Shown: positions 18,510 to 26,241 of the stretch, piece after piece
Layout: every line of letters begins with the position of its first letter
Position numbering within the stretch: position 1 is the first letter of the stretch
Source of the DNA: Xanthomonas cissicola
GTDB lineage: Bacteria > Pseudomonadota > Gammaproteobacteria > Xanthomonadales > Xanthomonadaceae
Direction of reading: 5' to 3'
Assembly (NCBI RefSeq): GCF_008801575.1
Contig: NZ_VZPL01000016.1
Span: forward strand, 1-64,000
DNA length: 64,000 nucleotides
Translations under genes and position numbers: made by a program
The notes under the pieces: model-generated
What the model was told of the DNA's origin: nothing
Database searches by the model: none
The model's input: only the letters and a program-made list of their open reading frames with translations

Positions 18510-20867
18510 TCAGGCGTACCACGCCTGCACCTTCACCAGTGCAGCAGCGCCCGGCAAGGCCACGCGATCTGTATGCGGCCCCTGCGCATTCGCCGGTTTG
18601 CCATCGACCAGCACGCGCTGCAGGCGAGTGCCTGCGGGTGCACGCAGGGTGAGCCAGGTGCGGGCGGGCGCGCGCTCCGGCAACTGCACATCGGCATTGA
18701 TGCAACGCGCCACCGTGTCGGTGCGCAGCGTCAAGGCGACCGTGCCCCATCGCGTTGGGGCCGCGCTGATGCCCACCGGTGCACCGCTGCCCAGCCAGGC
18801 GCGCGGTACCGCACGCGCGAGAAACAACTGCTCGCCGGCGCTGTCGTCGCTGACCAGCATCCAGCGCAGCAGCAAGGGGATGGTCATCTGTGCCGGTATG
18901 CAGAACAACGGCATGCCGCCGGTGATGCCGCTGACTTCCCCAGCCGTCCAACTGCCGCGCGTGTGCACCTGATAGCGATGCGCGTAGACGAACAACAGAT
19001 ATTCTTCGATGCGATCGAGCCGCAGCAACTGTTGCGCATAGCCATAGGAAATGAAACCGAGCAGATCGCGGCTGCCCGGCTCCGGCGGTGCGATGTTGGC
19101 CACCACGCCAATGCTGGTGCCGCCATGGCCACGCAGGCAGTCGATCACCAAGTGGGCCAGGTCGTGCGGCAACACATCGGCCTGCAGCAGTTCGGCATAT
19201 GCACGGTGCGGCCATTGCTGTTCGCTGGGCTTTTCCTGCAGCAACGATTGGCGAAAGGTCAATGTGGTGCCGGGCAACGGGCCCACGTATGGCGGCGAGA
19301 GGTCGCGACGCACGTTGGCACGCAGGCTGGCTTCCAGTCGCGCACGCAGCTGCGTGGCGCGGCGTTGCCATTGCGTGGCCTGGCCCGCATCGCCACCGAG
19401 CGTGCTCCACACCTGTGCGATATCTTCCCAGCCGCGGATGGTCAGCGCGCTGTTGGCGTAATACGGTTTCCACCATAGCGATGGATCGGGAAACAGGCAG
19501 GCATCGGATTCGTTCCAGCCGTGCAGCAACCCATGGCCATGCGCCGTGCGCGGCAGTGCCAGCGCCTGGTCGTGCAACGCGCACAACACCTGCGCGGTGG
19601 CCGCGATCTTGGGCAGCACGCGGCGCAGCCGTGGCGCATCGCCGGTGTAGCGCAGATACCGCGCCAGCAACGACAAGGTGAGCCCGAACTGCCCGACTTC
19701 CGGCCCGCGCATGTTCGGCAGGCCATCGTCCTGCACGAACGCGTCGAAGTAGTTGTCGAGCACCGCCGCAGCTTGTGCAAAACGTCCCCACTCCAGGTTG
19801 GCGTAGAACGAGCTGGTAAACGTGTCCTGGAAACCGTCGTATTCGTTGCCGTAGTAGTCGCGTTCCACCGCGCCATACTTCGGGTAATCGCCGCCGGGGC
19901 GCACCACCAGCTCGCGCGCGAACGCGAACTGCGCCATGTCGTTCCAACTGGCATCGGGAAACTGCGCCTGCACGGTGCCGTCCAGCGCCTGCTGCCAATA
20001 CGCAGCGAAATCGATCAGTGCCGCGTAGAACTGTTCGGCGGTGGCGGCGCTGCGGGAGGGCGCAAAGTCGGGGTAGCTGTGGGTGTAGTGCACCGCGACG
20101 ACGGCGCCGGCCTTGACCTGCATCGTGCGGTGCCAGGTGTGCACCACAAAGCGATCGCGTGCCCGCACGTCGGCAAACACCAGTACGTCGTACCAGCTGT
20201 CGGGCTCGCCCTCGCGGCGCATCACCTTGCGCACCGCGGGCATCCAGCCGCCGAGCATGCCTTCTTCGCGGCGTTTGATCAGCGCCTCTTCGCCCAACTC
20301 CTTGAACGCGTGCTCCGGCCGCGAGGTGCGGCTGCGGCCGTTGGGCAGGATGGGCATGGTGTCCAGGCTTTCGCGTGTTCCGACAAAGGTGGTCCACGGC
20401 CAGCGCCCGCCATTGTCCTTGGGGTCGAGCAAGGAGGCCGGCGGCGGCGCCACGTCGCGCACCTGCGCCTCGTCCGGGTCGCCGTCGCGCAGCAGGCGGT
20501 CGGCCAGCAGGTCGGCTTCGGCCATGGCCACCTGCGCCAGCGGCAGCCCGAAGTACGGCGTGCCCGCGGCCGGATAGACCGGCTCGGTGCGCTTGTCCAG
20601 CCGCAGCATGCCGCTGTCGCTCCACAACGTGAGCTGGCCTTGCGCATCGTCGAGATGTTCGTAGACGGTCCAATGCTGCTGCAGGTGGGTGAAGCTGCAC
20701 AGCGTGCTACCGACATGCGCGGCCGAAGGCAGCGGTTCCAGGCGGGGCAGTGTCGGCGCCGGCAGCGTGCTCGCAGCCGACGCCGCGGCCGGCGTTGCCA
20801 GCGCGGCACCTGCACCGACCGCCGCGGTGGCCGCCATGCCCTGACGCAGAAAGGTTCTACGGTCCAT
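18510..20867 (-). CDS. Tat-exported protein of unknown function, candidate glycoside hydrolase
   Basis: About 785 aa. The N-terminus MDRRTFLRQG plus an Ala-rich hydrophobic stretch is a twin-arginine signal. The start was chosen for GGGAG just upstream. I recognise no named family. The middle and C-terminal parts look like an (alpha/alpha)6 helical barrel, with acidic and aromatic-rich segments typical of such glycosidases (EYDGFQDTF, HGWNESDACLFPDPSLWW, RGWEDIAQVW). A beta-rich tail resembles the C-terminal sandwich of these enzymes. It is close to TonB receptor 2 and has an excellent copy of the Hyp-operon palindrome 78 bp upstream, so it is probably part of the same utilisation system. Possible substrates are extensin or arabinogalactan-protein sugars not covered by the other GHs. 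Function is open. Confidence 0.7.
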   Translation of the reverse strand: MDRRTFLRQGMAATAAVGAGAALATPAAASAASTLPAPTLPRLEPLPSAAHVGSTLCSFTHLQQHWTVYEHLDDAQGQLTLWSDSGMLRLDKRTEPVYPAAGTPYFGLPLAQVAMAEADLLADRLLRDGDPDEAQVRDVAPPPASLLDPKDNGGRWPWTTFVGTRESLDTMPILPNGRSRTSRPEHAFKELGEEALIKRREEGMLGGWMPAVRKVMRREGEPDSWYDVLVFADVRARDRFVVHTWHRTMQVKAGAVVAVHYTHSYPDFAPSRSAATAEQFYAALIDFAAYWQQALDGTVQAQFPDASWNDMAQFAFARELVVRPGGDYPKYGAVERDYYGNEYDGFQDTFTSSFYANLEWGRFAQAAAVLDNYFDAFVQDDGLPNMRGPEVGQFGLTLSLLARYLRYTGDAPRLRRVLPKIAATAQVLCALHDQALALPRTAHGHGLLHGWNESDACLFPDPSLWWKPYYANSALTIRGWEDIAQVWSTLGGDAGQATQWQRRATQLRARLEASLRANVRRDLSPPYVGPLPGTTLTFRQSLLQEKPSEQQWPHRAYAELLQADVLPHDLAHLVIDCLRGHGGTSIGVVANIAPPEPGSRDLLGFISYGYAQQLLRLDRIEEYLLFVYAHRYQVHTRGSWTAGEVSGITGGMPLFCIPAQMTIPLLLRWMLVSDDSAGEQLFLARAVPRAWLGSGAPVGISAAPTRWGTVALTLRTDTVARCINADVQLPERAPARTWLTLRAPAGTRLQRVLVDGKPANAQGPHTDRVALPGAAALVKVQAWYA

Positions 20868-21331
20868 CGTTGCTCCCTCGAATGATCGTGGCCCATCGTG
20901 CGCGCGTTCATGCACGACGTCTTGTGACAGCGGTCAGACACCCGTGCGGAAATCTGCACATCTCGACGAGGCAGTGACTGCCTGCCGTCGTACGCGCCGT
21001 CGCCCTGGCTGCGTCAGGCCGTCAGCACGATCAACCACGCGGCGCGCTGTCGCAGGATCTGAGGCGCGCGCGGGCGATGCTGATCTTGCTGCAGCGCTTG
21101 CCGTTGCGTGCCATTGACCAAGAGCCCACCAATCGATGCGTGCGCGCTTCGTATTGCCGTCCATCGCACGCGGTACACCGCTACACAGACAACCCGCGCA
21201 TGGCATTGAATGCACACTGCCGTGCTGCTGGCAGCCGTGCGTATCGCGGTGGGTCGCGCAGCACGCGACGGCTGGATTGGATCTGTACCAACCCACTTTG
21301 ACTCACCCACTTCGATGGAGTTCTCCCCAGC
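20868..21331. other. Divergent intergenic region, unknown Tat enzyme / S53 peptidase
   Basis: 464 bp between divergent genes. No gene is supported. It holds the strong TGCGGAAATCTGCACA site close to the minus-strand gene. Any promoter of the S53 gene should lie in its right half. Confidence 0.6.
20945..20960 (+). promoter_or_regulatory. Candidate operator, near-identical to the Hyp-operon palindrome
   Basis: TGCGGAAATCTGCACA. It differs by one base from the site in the Hyp operon/AraC divergent promoter (TGCGGAAATCCGCACA) and keeps the dyad TGCGGA-AA-TCtGCA. It lies 78 bp upstream of the Tat-exported protein, compared with 57 bp for the Hyp operon. A 15/16 match between two promoters 21 kb apart is unlikely by chance. 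Confidence 0.6.
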
Positions 21332-22896
21332 ATGCACACGATCCTGGCCGGCAGTGAGCGCCGTACCGCTCCCTCCACCATCGAGGCCGGACAACCGCGG
21401 CAGGACGAACGCCTGCGCGTCCTGCTCGCGGTGCGGATGCCGGCATTGAATGCCGCTGCCGATGCGCTGCTGCAATTGCAGCCCAATACGCTGCCGGTTG
21501 CGTTCACGCGTGCGGAGTTCAGCGAACGCTTCGCCGCCGGTGCGGCAGATCTGCAGGCCGTTGCCGACTTTGCTGCCAGTTATGGCTTGAGGATCGAGCA
21601 CGCGCACGCAGACAGCGGTAGCGTGATCCTGGAGGGCACCGTGCAGCAGTGCGAGGCCGCATTCCAGGTCAGCTTGCGCGACTATATCGATGGTGCGATG
21701 CGCTATCGCGGACGCACCGGCCCGGTATCGATTCCACAGGCGGCATCGTCACCGCCGTGCTCGGGCTGGACGCCCGCCCGCAGGCTCAGACCCTGCCCAG
21801 CGCGCCCGAGGCGAGCGCATCCTTGCCGCCTGCGATACAGCCCACTGCACCGGCCGACAGTCGGGATGGTCCGATCATGCAATACACGCCGCCGCAGCTG
21901 GCGCAGCTCTACGGCTTTCCCGAGCATGACGGGCACGGTCAATGCATCGGCATCATCGTGCTGGGCGGCGGCTATGCACGCGACCAGATGACCGCCTATT
22001 TTGCGCAGCTACGCGTCCCCATGCCGACACTGGTCGATGTGCTGTTGCCCGGGGCAACCAACGCCGTCAGTCGCGGCAATGCAGATGCCGATGTCGAAGC
22101 GCAGATGGATATCCAGATCGCCGGGGCAATCGCGCCGGGCGCGAAACTGGTGATGTATTTCGCGCCCAACACCGACAACGGTTTTCTGGAAGCGATCAAT
22201 GCCGCCATCCACGATGCAGAGCACTCACCTGGCATCATCGCCATCAGCTGGGGTTTCACCGAATCGCAATGGACGCCGCAATCGCGCCAGGCCTACGACT
22301 GTGCGTTTCGGGCCGCTGCGTTGATGGGCATCACCGTGTGCATTGCCGCTGGCGACGATGGCGCCAGTGACGGGCAGCCAGGATTGAATGTCTGCTTTCC
22401 CGCATCCAGTCCGTTCGTGCTCGCCTGCGGCGGCACTCGGCTCCAGGTAACGGCGGACAGCGCCAACGAACAGGCCTGGGCGAGCGGCGGCGGCGGAGAA
22501 AGCAGGTTCTTTGCACGTCCTGCCTGGCAGAACAATCTGCGCCTCACCGATGCACAGCACCGGTCACGCCACCTGCGCATGCGCGGCGTCCCCGATGTGG
22601 CGGCCAACGCCGATGCGCAGACCGGCTACTACCTATCGATCAACGGGCAGCCCGCCGTGATGGGCGGCACCAGCGCTGCCGCACCGTTATGGGCGGCCTT
22701 GCTGGCACGCATCTACGGCGCAAACCGCATGCAACCCCACTTCGTGTTGCCGCGCCTGTACGGCCGCCCGGAGGCATTCCGCGACATCGTTGCCGGCGAT
22801 AACGCCGGCTTCCGCGCAGCCACCGGCTGGGACGCCAATACCGGGTTGGGCGTGCCCGACGGTGCGCGCTTGGCTGAGGCATTGCGGCCCAACTGA
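21332..22896 (+). pseudogene. S53 sedolisin (kumamolisin-like) peptidase, frameshifted
   Basis: Acid serine-carboxyl peptidase, split over two frames. The first frame encodes the propeptide (VPVAFTRAEF-like region to GRTGPVSIPQ). The second encodes the rest, from GGIVTAVLGLDARPQA onward. The shift lies at about 21734-21746 and fits loss of about four bases in a segment that should read like P-Q-A-L-G-I-V. All mature catalytic features are intact in the second frame: ExxxD in DVEAQMD, the oxyanion Asp in AAGDDGASDG, Ser in GGTSAAAP, and a calcium loop (DIVAGDNAGF...GWDANTG). It is therefore recently broken or a sequencing error. Some family members cut collagen-like Pro-rich proteins, so it may once have served the same locus (inference). 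Confidence 0.85.
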
Positions 22897-23211
22897 GCAG
22901 AGCGCCCGGTGCGAGCGTCCGTCGCGACACGTTGGACGACTTGGAAACCGATGTGCAAGCCGGTGGGGCGCTACTCCATTGCACGCTCGCTTGGCATAGG
23001 TGCATTGCGTGTGGGGATGCCAGGCGCTGTGCCTGAGACATCTGCATCAAGCGAGCGCATTGGCGTGCGCGTTCGCCGACGCCCCTGCCATTTGACGCAT
23101 GACTTTCAGGCCAGGCCCGATGCCTGCAGTCTCGCTCACACTCGCCGCACGTCTACCGCCGCAAGGATGCGCTTACGGCGGCGCGGATGGAAACATTCCA
23201 CAAGGAGCGTC
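22897..23211. other. Gap between S53 and DUF5694 pseudogenes
   Basis: 315 bp with no supported gene. A small hairpin (CCGCCG...CGGCGG around 23155-23180) precedes the next gene. Nothing else is clear. Confidence 0.5.
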
Positions 23212-23687
23212 ATGCAGGTTCCAGTCCTGCACGAACCAGAACGCGTCGACACTGCCGGTGCGCCTTCCGCAGTCTCGCCGTGCGCGCGCGCCGTGCTGCG
23301 TAGTCGCGTGTTGTGGTCGGCGTTGCTGCTGCTCACGCCCTGCATCGCGCAGGCGCAAGTGGACCTGTCGCGGTTGGATGCAGAGATGGCCGCGCCACGC
23401 ACGCAGGTACTCGTTCTTGGCAGCGTGCATCTGTCGCAGTTGCCCAAGGGCAGTGACATCGGCGCAGCACGGTTGCAACCGCTGATGGACCGCTTGGCCG
23501 CTTACAAGCCCACCATCATCTGCGCATGGTATCGAACGTGCGTGCCAGCTTTGCCGAGCAGCCCGGTGCACGGGTGCTAGCGGTGGTCGGCGCCATGCAC
23601 AAACCCTGGTTCGATCACTGGCTAGGACAACTGCAGGGCGTGGATATCGTGGACGCGGCGCAGGTGTTGGGCGATGACGGGCACTGA
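23212..23687 (+). pseudogene. DUF5694-type exported protein, internal deletion
   Basis: The gene starts with AAGGAG four bases before the ATG. It encodes a signal-peptide-like N-terminus (SALLLLTPCIAQAQ) and QVLVLGSVHLSQLPK, typical of DUF5694/TraB-like proteins. At about 23520 the frame breaks: 'YKPTII' is followed, in another frame, by a C-terminal piece (MVSNVRASFAEQPGARVLAV, VGAMHKPWFDHWL) ending at 23687. The middle of the domain is missing, so this is a deletion rather than a point frameshift. The remnant cannot form the full fold. Confidence 0.75.
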
Positions 23688-23843
23688 CGGCCGAGGGTAA
23701 AGCGATTACGGCACGACGCGCCAGGTCGAAGCCTGGTTAGTGAGTACGTGATGCCCTCTTCGGGTCTGCATTGTAAAAAACGCGACACTTCGAGTGCGCG
23801 GCGCCCTCGCCAGCTCGCGGGACGCGCCGTGAATCCATCCCTG

Positions 23844-23879
23844 GGGCTCGATGGCGGCATCCATGCCGCCATCGAGCCC
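23844..23879. repeat. Inverted repeat with GGCGGCAT/ATGCCGCC core, copy 1
   Basis: A 17-bp perfect inverted repeat (GGGCTCGATGGCGGCAT) around a CC loop. It shares its inner 8 bp with copy 2, while the outer arms differ. Confidence 0.7.
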
Positions 23880-24023
23880 GCAATCGGCGAGGACACCGCA
23901 CCCAACCGTTGGATGGTGGTTTTGGTGAAAGCGAAGGAAAGGGCAAAGCCCTCTGCCGGTTGCTTTGCCGAACCATGCGCACCGACCATCTCGATTGGTC
24001 CTTGCCCGCCCACCCTCGCGGGT

Positions 24024-24051
24024 CCCTTGGCGGCATGGATGCCGCCAAGGG
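24024..24051. repeat. Inverted repeat with GGCGGCAT/ATGCCGCC core, copy 2
   Basis: A 13-bp perfect inverted repeat (CCCTTGGCGGCAT) around a GG loop, about 145 bp from copy 1 and with the same core. Confidence 0.7.
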
Positions 24052-24211
24052 GCTTAGATGGACGTACTTGCAGCGTGTCCTGCGATGGTGGGCAGGCAAG
24101 GACCCTGCAGCAAACCCGCAGCGTGGACGGCGCGGTGCACCGATCGCTCGCCAGACACGCCTTGCACCCAATGCAACAGGTCGAAGACCGTCGTCGTGTA
24201 GGCCGAACCGC

Positions 24212-24508
24212 TCAGGTCGACACGTCCAACAAGCTCCCCAGCATCTCGTCGGAGCGCCGCAACACATTGGCATTTGCCTGGAACTCGTTGCGTGCCGATA
24301 GACCTTCGACCAGATCGGTGGCCGGCGCAGATGGATCGGGGCTGGCATTCACCACGCGGGCCGCCACGCCGCCGTTGGCCTGGGTAGCGGCCGCGACAGA
24401 CTGACGCGGGCTACCGTCCACCGGCTGGCGGGCTACATTGCTGGCCGCCACCTGTTGGCGCAGCGCGGCGACCTGCATTCCGGAACTGGCGATGCTGCTG
24501 ATGCTCAT
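24212..24508 (-). CDS. Orphan mini-protein resembling the flagellar rod/hook fold termini
   Basis: 98 aa. The N-terminus SGMQVAALRQQVAASNVAR matches the Flg_bb_rod signature of rod/hook proteins, and the C-terminus LVEGLSARNEFQANANVLRR resembles the FlgC/FlgE C-terminal helix (family pattern S-R-x-(F/Y)-Q-A-N). Only about 45 residues of linker separate the two helices, so the usual central domain is absent. The ATG has GGAG at normal spacing. No flagellar genes lie nearby. It may be an accessory rod-like protein or a degenerate paralogue; function is unknown. Confidence 0.65.
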   Translation of the reverse strand: MSISSIASSGMQVAALRQQVAASNVARQPVDGSPRQSVAAATQANGGVAARVVNASPDPSAPATDLVEGLSARNEFQANANVLRRSDEMLGSLLDVST

Positions 24509-24600
24509 GATGGCTCCGGCGTGGCGGCGAGTGGATTCGAACAAGGCTCAACTCATTTCAGACAACAGGCCGAAGGCGGCAAGGACACGATCAGCAAGGC

Positions 24601-26241
24601 TCAGTAAGTACCCACCCGCACCCGCAACACCACAGGCACCTTGCCGTTTGCATCCACACGCCCGAAGTTGAGGCCGTAGTCGGTCTGGTCGCCGTTGAGC
24701 TGCTTTTCCATCTGCCAGCGCCCGTCGACATACCGCCCCTGCTCCACCCGCAACAGTTGTCCACGACGGGTATCGGCCGCCTCGCGGAAAAATTCAATGC
24801 GTGCAGCCATACCGGTCACCAGAAACTCCTCCGGCCCCAGTTGGGCCACGAGCAGCCGGCCGGCGTGGTCGTCGTTGCCGGGCAGAATGGGCGGCGCATC
24901 GCCCCACATGGGCGCACCAAACGACACCTTGGCCTCCCACTCGCCGAAGCGTAGCGTCCGCTGCGGCGCGCCGGGCTGCTCGGCCACCGCCTGCAGCCGG
25001 CCGTCAAAGGCGGCCTGCGCCAGAATCCGCTGCATCGGCGCGAGCAGCTTGAAGTTGGCGGCGTGCGCAGCGATCGCGTCGCGGTTGGCCTGGCTGTCCT
25101 GGTTGCCATCCATGCCGAACACCGAAAAGCCGATCCCGCCCTGCCCCAGCACATGGAACAGATACGGCGCAGTGGCAGCTTCGAAGCCGGTTTCCGAGAC
25201 CCAGGCCGGGTTGTCGGGCCGCGCGTATTGGCCGATGACCTTGGTGTATTCGTTGTAGTCGCTGGTGTAGATGTCGGTACCAATGAAATCGATCGACGGC
25301 GTGGCCGCGCGCCACAGCGCGAATACGTTCACTGTCGCACCGCCGGACGGGTAGTCCATGCCCGGATAGCGCTTGCCCTTGTAGCGCAGCCAGGTGTTGA
25401 CGTAGAGCGGCAGCCGATACGCACGCTTGCCGGCGGCAGCCACCTGTTCGATATACGCAGCGGTTGCATATGCGTTGAACGCTTCGGCAGCTTCGGCGCC
25501 GAACAGTTGCTGCCAGCTGCCCTGCGGTTTACCCAGTGCGCGTGCAATCTGGGCCGGCACCGGTTGCGCGAACGCCGCCTCCCCTGCGGGGCCGTGATCG
25601 CGCACGGTACCGATCGCGCCTGGCTCGTTTTCCACCTGCACCAGAATCACGGTATGGCGGTCGCCATCCACCTTGCGCAGGTGCTGCATCAACGCGGTGA
25701 ACGCACGCGCATCGGCCTGCATGTTGGCGGCCACATGGGGCGACAACACATCCACCGGCTCACCGTTGGCATCGCGCATGCGCGGGTAGGTCGCCTCGTC
25801 GCGCTTGATCCATTCCGGCACGTAATGCATCTGGCCGTTCTTCCAGCTGCCGAACCAGAGCAAGGCCACGCGCAGGCCGCGCTTGCGGGCGCCGGCAATC
25901 AGCGCGTCCACATTGGTGGTGTCGAAGCGGCCCTGTTCCGGCTCGAACTGCTCCCAATACACGGGCGCTTCCACCGTGTTGGCATGCAGGGCCACCACGT
26001 CGTCCAATGCCTGGGGCAATACCGCCGGCCATGCGCTGGAGTTGTGCAACTGTGCGGCCAATATGGTGTACGGCGCACCATCGACAAACACCGCATGGCG
26101 GCCATCCTTGGTGACGAAGCGCGGCAGTTCTTCGGCGGCCGCAAGCAGCGGTGTGCTACCAGCCAGCAACGCCAGCGACCACAGCAGACCCGCCCCCCGG
26201 CTGCGCCGCTGTGCCTTGAATCGAGCAAACAAACGCATCAT
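24601..26241 (-). CDS. GH35-type beta-galactosidase with DUF5597-like C-terminus
   Basis: About 546 aa with a signal peptide (LLAGSTPLLAAAEE). TIM-barrel glycosidase, with acid/base Glu206 in VQVENEPG and nucleophile Glu350 in AWVSETGF. The N-terminal pattern (FVDGAPYTILAAQLHNSS, ANTVEAPVYWEQFEP) is that of GH35. The C-terminal region resembles DUF5597, present in some xyloglucan-active GH35 enzymes. The ATG overlaps the stop of the upstream S9 peptidase as ATGA. Likely job: removing beta-linked galactose from plant wall glycans or glycoproteins; whether the target is arabinogalactan-protein, extensin or xyloglucan is not decided by the sequence. Confidence 0.85.
   Translation of the reverse strand: MMRLFARFKAQRRSRGAGLLWSLALLAGSTPLLAAAEELPRFVTKDGRHAVFVDGAPYTILAAQLHNSSAWPAVLPQALDDVVALHANTVEAPVYWEQFEPEQGRFDTTNVDALIAGARKRGLRVALLWFGSWKNGQMHYVPEWIKRDEATYPRMRDANGEPVDVLSPHVAANMQADARAFTALMQHLRKVDGDRHTVILVQVENEPGAIGTVRDHGPAGEAAFAQPVPAQIARALGKPQGSWQQLFGAEAAEAFNAYATAAYIEQVAAAGKRAYRLPLYVNTWLRYKGKRYPGMDYPSGGATVNVFALWRAATPSIDFIGTDIYTSDYNEYTKVIGQYARPDNPAWVSETGFEAATAPYLFHVLGQGGIGFSVFGMDGNQDSQANRDAIAAHAANFKLLAPMQRILAQAAFDGRLQAVAEQPGAPQRTLRFGEWEAKVSFGAPMWGDAPPILPGNDDHAGRLLVAQLGPEEFLVTGMAARIEFFREAADTRRGQLLRVEQGRYVDGRWQMEKQLNGDQTDYGLNFGRVDANGKVPVVLRVRVGTY

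Larger units (their letters stand above)
23688..24211. other. Repeat-rich intergenic stretch
   Basis: 524 bp without a gene. It contains two hairpins sharing the core GGCGGCAT-NN-ATGCCGCC and, near 24055-24090, TGGACGTACTTGCAGCGTGT, which I recall as a recurring intergenic sequence in Xanthomonas genomes. Confidence 0.55.
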
